DNA from: JANNRA01 sp031401035
GTDB lineage: Bacteria; Desulfobacterota; Binatia; HRBIN30; CADEER01
DNA: 34,245 nt
Direction of reading: 5' to 3'
Assembly: GCA_031401035.1 (NCBI GenBank)
Contig: JANNRA010000145.1
Coordinates: 1 to 34,245 of the forward strand
Part shown: piece after piece, positions 23,948-29,961 of the stretch
How the letters are laid out: each line of letters begins with the position of its first letter
How positions within the stretch are numbered: position 1 is the stretch's first letter
Made by a program: the position numbers and the translations under genes
The notes under the pieces: generated by a model
The model's input: only the letters and a program-made list of their open reading frames with translations
Database searches by the model: none
What the model was told of the DNA's origin: nothing

Positions 23948-24101
23948 ACCGCCACACGACGCACAAGGAACGCGAGTTCGCTTTCTACGGTGACGACGAT
24001 TTCATCCTACCGAGGAGTACACGCGCGCCGACGCCCAGGCAGCCCTCGACGACGCGCGCTTCGCCCTGGCGCTGGTGGATGAATCCCCCCGCGCAGACTG
24101 A
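23948..24101 (+). pseudogene. Decayed C-terminal fragment of a HEPN-like small protein
   Basis: One frame reads HKEREFAFYGDDDFI to 24006; the next reads TEEYTRADAQAALDDARFAL to a TGA at 24099-24101. Joining them requires one added base near 24007 (ATCCTACC for ATCCCTACC), giving the FYGDxDFIPTEEYT pattern I associate from memory with C-termini of HEPN-domain proteins paired with nucleotidyltransferases. The upstream part is lost, replaced by the 70-bp repeat. Family identity is moderate; the frameshift and missing N-terminus make it non-functional. Confidence 0.4.
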
Positions 24102-24167
24102 GCCGCGGCAGGAGCAGCCTGCCGCCCCGGCCGCGCAACTTCCTGATGCACCGCGCCCAGAAGCGGG

Positions 24168-24173
24168 TATAGT
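24168..24173 (+). promoter_or_regulatory. -10-like box immediately before the P450 gene
   Basis: TATAGT ends 8 nt before the ATG at 24182. If real, the transcript starts at or beside the start codon, giving a leaderless mRNA, consistent with the missing Shine-Dalgarno. No good -35 is seen at 17-18 bp. Confidence 0.3.
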
Positions 24174-24181
24174 TCGGCCCC

Positions 24182-25579
24182 ATGCAGCGTCTGGTCTCGA
24201 GCGAATCGCCGGCCCGGACCGTGAGCGCACAGGGGGCGCGGCGGGCGCCCGGCAAGCGCTACCCCACCCCGTTCCACTTCTTCCTCGCCGCCCGGCGCGA
24301 CCCGCTGGGAATGCTGACCTGGGCGAGGCGCGAGTACGGCGATGTGGCACGCTTTGACGCCTGGCCGCTGATCGTCGTCCACATGCTGCACCACCCCGAG
24401 CACATCAAGCACGTGCTGCAGGACAACAACCGCAACTATTGGAAGGGCGGTCTGATCGCCCGCGTCAAGCCGCTGATCGGCGAAGGCCTGTTCACCAGCG
24501 AAGGGGATTTCTGGCGGCGGCAGCGACGCCTCGCCCAGCCGGCCTTCCACCGCCAGCGGATCGAGAGCTTCGCGACCATCATGAGCGCCGCGGGCGCGCG
24601 CATGCTCGAGGACTGGGAGACCGCTGCGGCCAGCGGGACGCCGATCGATCTGATGGAGACCACCTCGCGCGTCACCCTGCGCATCGTCGGCCAGGCCCTG
24701 TTCGGCATCGACCTGATCGGTCAGGCGGAGGGCGCCGGACGCGCCATGCTGACGGCGCTGCAGTTCGTGTCGGAAGAAGCCTTCTCGCTCTTTCCCAGCC
24801 TCTTGATGCTGCCGACGCCGCGCAACCGGCGCTTCCTGCGCGCCCGGGCCGAGCTCGATCGCGTCGTGCTCGGCATCATCGAGGACCGCCGCCGCGGCGG
24901 CGCCGCCGGCGACGATCTGCTGGGGATGTTGATGGAGGCGCGCGACGCCGACACCGGCGCCGGCATGAGCGATCGCCAGTTGCGCGACGAGACCATGACC
25001 TTCGTCCTCGCCGGGCACGAGACCACGGCGGTCACCCTCGCCTGGGCCTGCCTGCTGCTCGCGCAGCACCCCGAGATCGGCGAGCGCGTGCGCCAGGAGG
25101 TGTCCACGGTCCTCGCCGGCCGCGCCCCAGCACTGGCCGACCTGCCGCGCCTGGCACTGACGCGGCGCGTCATCGACGAGACGCTGCGCCTCTACCCGCC
25201 GGTGCCGGTGGTCGCGCGCGAGACATTCGGCGCCGACGAGATCGACGGCTATGACATCCCAGCCAAGACCGGGGTGATGATGAGCCCGTACGTCACCCAT
25301 CGCCATCCGGCGCTGTGGGACGATCCCGACCGCTTCGATCCCGAGCGCTTCACCGCCGAGCGCTGCGCGGCACGCCCGCGCTTCGCCTACTTCCCCTTCG
25401 GCGGCGGGCCGCGCCTGTGCATCGGCAACGAGTTCGCGTTGATGGAATCGCAGATCCTGCTGGCGATGATCGCCCAGCGCTACCGCGTCGACGTCGCCCC
25501 CGGCCACATGGTGCAGCACGAGATCCGCGTCACCCTGCGCCCCCGCCAACCGATGCTGATGCAGCCGCGTCCACTCTGA
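24182..25579 (+). CDS. Cytochrome P450
   Basis: A 465-residue haem-thiolate monooxygenase. Visible motifs: the I-helix oxygen-activation segment A277-GHETT-282, the K-helix E333-TLR-336, the PERF-like DRFDPERF, and the haem loop FPFGGGPRLC with ligand Cys413. There is no N-terminal membrane anchor (the N-terminus is basic and polar) and no fused reductase, so it should be a soluble enzyme needing separate redox partners; no ferredoxin or reductase gene is adjacent. The WKGG...EGLFTSEGDFWRRQRRLAQPAFH stretch resembles the CYP4/CYP102-like clan of fatty-acid hydroxylases, so a lipid substrate is plausible but not shown. Upstream lies a -10-like box only 8 nt away. Confidence 0.95.
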   Translation: MQRLVSSESPARTVSAQGARRAPGKRYPTPFHFFLAARRDPLGMLTWARREYGDVARFDAWPLIVVHMLHHPEHIKHVLQDNNRNYWKGGLIARVKPLIGEGLFTSEGDFWRRQRRLAQPAFHRQRIESFATIMSAAGARMLEDWETAAASGTPIDLMETTSRVTLRIVGQALFGIDLIGQAEGAGRAMLTALQFVSEEAFSLFPSLLMLPTPRNRRFLRARAELDRVVLGIIEDRRRGGAAGDDLLGMLMEARDADTGAGMSDRQLRDETMTFVLAGHETTAVTLAWACLLLAQHPEIGERVRQEVSTVLAGRAPALADLPRLALTRRVIDETLRLYPPVPVVARETFGADEIDGYDIPAKTGVMMSPYVTHRHPALWDDPDRFDPERFTAERCAARPRFAYFPFGGGPRLCIGNEFALMESQILLAMIAQRYRVDVAPGHMVQHEIRVTLRPRQPMLMQPRPL

Positions 25580-25846
25580 CCGGCCGCCGCCCGAGCAGGC
25601 CCGGTTTCACGGATGACCGTCGCCCAACACAAGGGCAGAGGGATAGATTCGTGTGTCGTCGTCGTCTCGATGCTGATCGCTGAAGGGCCTCGTCCGGTTC
25701 ATTGGAATGTGAAGGCGCGTGCCAAAGTGCGCCGCGTGTCGCGGGAGCAATCCATTCCATCATCGGTGCCGGCCGGCCCGAGCTCGACAGCGCGTCGCGC
25801 GCGCCATGCGCAGGTACCTCAGCGCCCGTGCTAGCCGGATATCGAG
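25580..25846. other. Intergenic region without recognisable gene
   Basis: 267 bp between the P450 and the DUF6933-like gene. Somewhat less GC-rich than its surroundings. No repeat, RNA gene or convincing promoter was recognised; short open frames lack protein character. Confidence 0.4.
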
Positions 25847-26404
25847 ATGGTGCTACTCCGTCCGACACGAAAGCTGCGCTCGCTTCTCCCTGCGACCGGA
25901 CCACCCTCGGCGAGCTCCGACACGGCTCTCGGCGACTGGTACGTCAACAGGATCGTCGTGGGCCATCAACCCCTGCTCCTGCTGGTGAGCTCTACATCGC
26001 TCCTTCCGATGCTGGCGCCCGCACGCGATGTTCGTGGCCTGCCTGGTCGGCTGGCCGGTTTGGTTGCCGACAGGCTGAAGCGGTACGGCATAGAAGCGCG
26101 TACGGTCGACGCGGAGATCGAAGCCATGACGCCGCTGACGATCTGCCCAACCACGGATCGTGCTGTGCTGGGTATCATGGTCGACTTCGCCAGGTCGGTG
26201 TCGCACTACCTCGACCCGGGTCGATGGGGCGAGGACGCGCTCAGGCTGGCTGAACGGCGGTTGGCCGAAACCCCCTTCTACGCCAGTCGCTCGGTCGAAC
26301 ACGTCGTGTTCCCGAATCGGACAGCACCCCGGCTTCTGCGCGCAAAGTGGCGGTCCGACGAACCGCATCCGGATGTCTCCCTCGATCGCTCCGAATGCGA
26401 CTGA
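25847..26404 (+). CDS. DUF6933-like protein of unknown function
   Basis: A 185-residue soluble protein starting MVLLRPTRKL. It resembles a family (DUF6933, from memory) whose members begin with the same MxLLRxTxKL pattern and share GDWYVN, SLLPMLAPARDV and a late segment like RAVLGIMVDFA; all four are visible here. No catalytic motif or membrane segment is apparent. Base composition is lower in GC and codon use is less biased than in the men operon, suggesting acquired DNA. The ATG at 25847 is preferred as it gives the family's N-terminus. The C-terminal 40 residues look less conserved. It stands alone between the P450 and acetyltransferase genes; function unknown. Confidence 0.65.
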   Translation: MVLLRPTRKLRSLLPATGPPSASSDTALGDWYVNRIVVGHQPLLLLVSSTSLLPMLAPARDVRGLPGRLAGLVADRLKRYGIEARTVDAEIEAMTPLTICPTTDRAVLGIMVDFARSVSHYLDPGRWGEDALRLAERRLAETPFYASRSVEHVVFPNRTAPRLLRAKWRSDEPHPDVSLDRSECD

Positions 26405-26481
26405 TCTGATGGGCAGGCTGCTTCGAGTGCCGCCGCGTGCGATGCCTTTCTGGATTCGGCCGGTGTAGCGTCGGCAGGACG

Positions 26482-26988
26482 ATGCCCGCCGCCAGGAGCG
26501 CCACCATCCGACCCGCCGAACGCGCCGACGCGGCGCGCATCGCCGAGATTTACAACCACTACGTCGCGCAGACGGTGGTGACCTTCGAAGAGGAGGCGGT
26601 GGCGGCGGGTGAGATGGCGCGGCGCGTCGAGGAGGTGCAGGGAGCATCGCTGCCGTGGCTGGTCGCCGAGGACGACGGCCGCGTGGTCGGCTACGCCTAC
26701 GCGGCGAAGTGGCGGCCGCGGTCGGCGTACCGCTTCTCGGTCGAGGTCACGGTCTATCTCGGTCCGGACGACGGCGGGCGGGGCATCGGCTCGGGGTTGT
26801 ACGGCGAGGTGTTTCCCGTGCTGCAGCGGCAGGGGCTGCACGCGGTGATGGCGGTCATCGCGTTGCCCAACGAAGCGAGCGTCGCCCTGCACGAGAAGTT
26901 CGGCATGCGCAAAGTCGGGCACCTGCACGAGGTGGGATTCAAGTTCGATCGCTGGATCGATGTGGGCTATTGGCAGCGCACGTTCTGA
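26482..26988 (+). CDS. GNAT family N-acetyltransferase (phosphinothricin acetyltransferase-like)
   Basis: A 168-residue GNAT protein. The N-terminus IRPAERADAARIAEIYNHYV and the TVVTFEEE segment match the Pat/Bar-like subgroup that acetylates phosphinothricin, methionine sulfoximine or related amino acids. The acetyl-CoA loop is visible as the RGIGSGLYGEV segment, followed by ALPNEASVALHEKFGMRKVGHLHEVGFKFDRW, diagnostic of the subgroup. The ATG at 26482 is preceded by CAGGA; an earlier in-frame ATG would add 15 residues without homology. The natural substrate is unknown; detoxification or methionine analogue acetylation is typical. Confidence 0.88.
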   Translation: MPAARSATIRPAERADAARIAEIYNHYVAQTVVTFEEEAVAAGEMARRVEEVQGASLPWLVAEDDGRVVGYAYAAKWRPRSAYRFSVEVTVYLGPDDGGRGIGSGLYGEVFPVLQRQGLHAVMAVIALPNEASVALHEKFGMRKVGHLHEVGFKFDRWIDVGYWQRTF

Positions 26989-27032
26989 GCCGGGATGCGA
27001 CGACGGGCGTTACAACAGGAGGTTCGCCGGCC

Positions 27033-27503
27033 ATGACCACGACCCGACTGGCGATCGTGGCGGTGACGGTGATCGCCTTCGCGCGCGTCGCATGGGTCAC
27101 GGCCGGCCTGATGCGCACCTGGCTGCGCGGCGGTGCGCTGATCGCGGCGCGCTGGGGGTGGATCGAGGCGCTCAACATCCCCGAACCCCTGGTGCTCGCC
27201 GGCGTCACCTACGCCCCTGCCGCGCAGGGGCTGCCGCCGGGGCCGTCGTCGGCGCTGGCGACGACCGCCGCAGTCCTCGGCGCCGTGCTGGCGTTCGGCG
27301 GCCTGGGGCTGAGCCTGTGGGCCTTCCTCTCGTTGCCCAGCGTCGGCGGCGGCCACTACGTGCTGCAGGGCCAGCCGATCGTCGAGCGGGGCGTGTACGG
27401 CTGGCGACGACATCCCCTCGATGCCGCGGCCTTCCGGATCTGGCTTGCGGTCGCGCTCGCGTAAACGAGCGTCCTCGCCTTCGCCGTGTTCGCGGTCTAC
27501 GTG
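27033..27503 (+). pseudogene. Truncated isoprenylcysteine-methyltransferase-like membrane protein
   Basis: From the ATG at 27033 (AGGAGG 10 nt upstream) the frame reads 143 residues to TAA at 27462. Membrane helices lie at about residues 8-25 and 85-110, followed by PIVERGVYGWRRHPLDAA, resembling the (V/E)xGxYxxxRHP motif of ICMT/PEMT-type membrane methyltransferases or reductases. After the TAA the same frame continues for about 12 hydrophobic residues (TSVLAFAVFAVYV) as expected for the family's next helix, then homology-like character stops at about 27503, exactly where the 20-bp direct repeat begins. The usual C-terminal acidic EE motif is absent. So the gene carries a nonsense codon and a broken end. 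Family identity is moderate. Confidence 0.5.
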
Positions 27504-27522
27504 CGAATTGACAAATGGCCCG
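27503..27522 (+). repeat. Left copy of a direct repeat bounding a decayed block
   Basis: GCGAATTGACAAATGGCCCG; the right copy at 29821-29841 differs by one inserted T. The truncated methyltransferase frame breaks at this repeat. Confidence 0.65.
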
Positions 27523-27534
27523 CGCGCGCTGCGA

Positions 27535-28910
27535 TCAGCCGAGGGAGGACAACGCAACCTCGGTGGTCTCTGCGGTCGGCTGCCGGCGGCGGTCGGCGAG
27601 CACCGACGAGCCGTACGCCAGCGCAATCCCTAGCGCGCAGGCGAGCGCATAGACCACCACCACCTGGAACGCCTCTTCTGCGCTGCACAGCATAGTCCAG
27701 TGGCCGACGAACGTGCCGCGCCCCACCACCGCATTCCAAACATCGCAGCCGGCAGTGCCGCTCGCGGCGATGGGCACGAACGCGTGCTGGAAAATCAACA
27801 TGAACAGCACGCCAAACCCCCAGACGACATGGCGACGAGCGCGGATCAGTGCCTCGATGTGGGGGATCGCGCCCATCACCACGATCGGAAAGGCCCAGAA
27901 GAGGTAGCGTTCGGCATTTCCGCCAGCCCCCCAACCGAGCGCCAGGGCGAAGGGCGCCATGAAGGCAAGCTCCAGGAGTCCCTGCGCCTGCGCGTCGCGC
28001 CGCGGGGCCGGCGGCACCTGCGCGGCCCGCGTCAGAACCGGGAACAACATCGCGCTGCCATAGACGAAAACCAGCGCCGTCACCTCCGGAATGAAGCGGC
28101 CCCTCTGGACCATGTCGAGAAACAAACCGCCTTTGCCGGTGAGCGGATTGCCGCCGACGGCGTAGCCGATCATCGCCAGACCCGCCGCTGAGCCCACCAG
28201 CCCTGCTGCCACCACGCCGAGCATCCGTGCGAGCGGACGGACCGCCAGCATGAAGACGAGGAAGACGGCGAAACTCTCCCGCACCAGCGTCCCACCAAGC
28301 GCCAGCGCAAATGCCCTCGGAACGGTGAGCCGCTGCGTGAAGACCAGAATGATCAGCAACAGCGACAGCAGGTTGCCGGCGCTGTCGATCTGCACGGGCT
28401 GCCAGATCGCAAGCGTCAGAGGAGACAGATGGTTGGCCGTCAGCAGCGCCCATCCGATGAGGATGGCGAGCAGGCTCGGCCGCGCCACGACACTGGCGAC
28501 ATCCCCAGCGTGAACGCAGCGAGGGAGAACAGAACGCCGCAGACCAGGTTGATCGCCTCGAAGTTGGACAGCGTATCACTGAAGACAAAATGCCGCGCCA
28601 GAAACGGGACGCCGATGCGCAGCCCGTGGAATCTGCCACCAAGACGTGCGTCGCCGGTCTCTGCCATGGTGACGTAAGACTGCCCGTCCCATCCGGCCCC
28701 GTCCGCCACGGTAATGCGATCCTGGCGAAGCACGACATTCGCCAGCGCCATCAACGTCAGTGCCACGGCGCCGACGCGCAGGATCCGATCTCGGTGCGTC
28801 CGCGCGGGCCCGTCCGCGTCGCTGGGTGGTGTCGACGCGATCAGCCACCAGCGATGCACGGTGGAGGTCGTGGACTCGAACACCTGCTGAATACTGACCA
28901 ATGCGCTCAT
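27535..28910 (-). pseudogene. Frameshifted polytopic membrane protein, possibly a GT-C-type glycosyltransferase
   Basis: Two minus-strand frames make one protein. The first runs from the ATG at 28910 (GAGAGGG about 10 nt upstream) through a first membrane helix, the acidic loop AGWDGQSYVTMAE and a helix ending LFSLAAFTL; the second carries VARPSLLAILIGWALLTANH and about seven more hydrophobic segments to the stop at 27535. They join if one G is added in the run of four C on the plus strand at 28503-28506. Joined length is about 458 residues. A WDGQxY loop after the first helix is like the metal-binding acidic loop of GT-C glycosyltransferases, but no family is certain. Either a real mutation or a homopolymer error in assembly. 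Codon use is a little less GC-biased than in the men operon. Confidence 0.55.
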
Positions 28911-29014
28911 CGCGGCAGCCCTCTCGATGGGTGACGATTCGATGCGCCGCCCGCGCACACGGCCACTCCGCCCTCAGAACGAGGGGTTAGCGCGGTCCGA
29001 GGGGCGCGCGCAAG

Positions 29015-29106
29015 TTACAAGACGCAGCGTTACAAGACGCAGCGGCAGGGACGCCGCGGCAGGGCGAGACGCCGCGGCAGGGGGCGGGGACGAGGGGACG
29101 GGGACG
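29015..29106. repeat. Cluster of short tandem repeats
   Basis: A perfect 15-bp duplication (29015-29044) is followed by two units of about 14-18 bp sharing GCAGGG and ACGCCGCG, and then three short GGGACG units. Such arrays fit slippage in non-coding, decaying DNA. Confidence 0.65.
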
Positions 29107-29128
29107 CGCCGGACGGCAGTCGGCCGTC

Positions 29129-29197
29129 CCGGACGCACCTGGCTCGGGTCTGCCGCACCCCGCTCTGGGACTGGCCGTGACCGCCTCCACCGCTCGC
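29129..29197 (-). repeat. About 70-bp repeat, copy 2 of 2
   Basis: Its reverse complement matches 23879-23947 at about nine positions in ten, 5.2 kb away and in opposite orientation. It lies in a non-coding stretch beside the tandem repeats. Confidence 0.7.
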
Positions 29198-29265
29198 CAG
29201 CGAACAGCGACCCATCCAGCGCGCCGCCGGAGGCCCGCATCCTCCGTCCGCTCCTCGGCGTTACG

Positions 29266-29430
29266 TCACGATTCGCAGCGAGTACGGGCTATCCGCGCGA
29301 CGAGCTCCTCGGTCAGGTCGGCGAGCGCCTCGTCGTCGAGCTCGAACTGCCGGCGCAGCACGCGCAGCGACACGCGGCCGTTCTCCCACAGGTGGTTCCG
29401 CGCATCGCGGATGATCTCGAGCAGCTTCAT
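29266..29430 (-). pseudogene. N-terminal stub of an adenylate/guanylate cyclase-AAA-TPR type protein
   Basis: From the ATG at 29430 a 54-residue frame reads MKLLEIIRDARNHLWENG, then RVSLRVLRRQFELDDEAL and ADLTEELVARI, to TGA at 29266. This resembles the small HTH-like segment (GRVSxRxLxRxFxLDDxxLxxLxxEL) that begins many cyclase/AAA ATPase/TPR proteins of deltaproteobacterial and related genomes (family pattern from memory). The protein should be around 1,000 residues, so only the first 5% remains. The ATG overlaps the preceding stop (ATGA). It ends just before the gene-free stretch. Confidence 0.45.
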
Positions 29431-29660
29431 GACGTGGATTCCGATAGCAGCTGGCCGATGCGCGCCGCCTGCAACGGCGCGCCGATCTGTTCGTAGAGTT
29501 GATGAGATTCACGCAACCGTTCCACGCGCGTCGCTTCATCGCCGAGCACGGCGGCGAGCTCGGCGCGCCACTCGCAGAGCGCGGGCGCGAGCGTCTTCGC
29601 CCCGTGCGTTCGATCAGCGCGGCGGCGGCGGCAAGCGCCCGCCCTATGCGCCAGGCACAG
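29427..29660 (-). pseudogene. C-terminal remnant of a cyclase/TPR-type protein
   Basis: The minus-strand frame reads GAKTLAPALCEWRAELAAVL, then GDEATRVERLRESHQLYEQI and GAPLQAARIGQLLSESTS, to TGA at 29427, like the TPR-type C-terminus of large cyclase/AAA proteins. Just upstream, a +1 frame gives RALAAAAALIERTG, so a one-base change near 29605 splits it. Only about 75 residues of a much longer protein remain. It overlaps the following stub's ATG by 4 nt, as if two tandem cyclase genes once met here. Confidence 0.45.
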
Positions 29661-29798
29661 CTTGATCAGGTGCAGCGGCGCGATGACGTTGCACAGCAGC
29701 ATCTGCTCGATGAGCTCGATCGGCGTCGATTCGAACGGGTCCATGTGGCCGGGGCCGATGTAGCGGCCGTTGTTGACCAGCACGTCGAGGCGCCCGAA
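29655..29798 (-). pseudogene. Internal fragment of a short-chain dehydrogenase/reductase
   Basis: About 48 residues in the minus frame: FGRLDVLVNNGRYIGPGH, then MDPFESTPIELIEQMLLCNV and IAPLHLIKLC. This is the SDR NNAG-type motif (here NNG) with the following helix and the N in CNVIAP. The Rossmann N-terminus and the catalytic YxxxK part are absent. It is cut within about 25 bp of the right direct repeat and runs directly into the cyclase remnant. Confidence 0.6.
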
Positions 29799-29820
29799 AG
29801 CGCATAGGCGGTATGAGCTG

Positions 29821-29841
29821 GCGAATTGACATAATGGCCCG
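29821..29841 (+). repeat. Right copy of the direct repeat bounding the decayed block
   Basis: GCGAATTGACATAATGGCCC followed by G; identical to 27503-27522 except for one extra T. It contains TTGACA, but no -10 box is found downstream at normal spacing. Confidence 0.65.
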
Positions 29842-29901
29842 TATCGGACGCCGCGCCGGGCGGGCCCCGGAACCGGGGCGCGCCTCGGCGAGCGGCGCAG
29901 A

Positions 29902-29928
29902 GGCCAGCCAGCGTCTCGCCGGCTGGCC
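29902..29928 (+). promoter_or_regulatory. Leader hairpin upstream of the DUF2298 gene
   Basis: GGCCAGCC (29902-29909) pairs perfectly with GGCTGGCC (29921-29928) around an 11-nt loop, 33 nt before the ATG. No T-tract follows. Its role, if any, is unknown. Confidence 0.3.
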
Positions 29929-29961
29929 GCGTAACCCGGGCGCCTGCTACAGACGGCGGCG

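Larger units (their letters stand above)
28911..29265. other. 355-bp gene-free stretch with short tandem repeats and a repeat copy
   Basis: No gene found. It contains a perfect 15-bp tandem repeat (TTACAAGACGCAGCG at 29015-29029 and 29030-29044). Imperfect GCAGGG...CGCCGCG units follow (29045-29080), then GGGGACG-type units (29086-29106) and the second copy of the 70-bp element (29129-29197). Confidence 0.6.

Noticed and set aside
29015..29106. CRISPR array
   Set aside because: Repeats are contiguous or irregular, with no unique spacers of constant length and no cas genes nearby.
29826..29855. sigma-70 promoter from TTGACA in the right direct repeat driving DUF2298
   Set aside because: No -10 hexamer at 16-19 bp; the TTGACA is also in the left repeat copy, away from any gene start.
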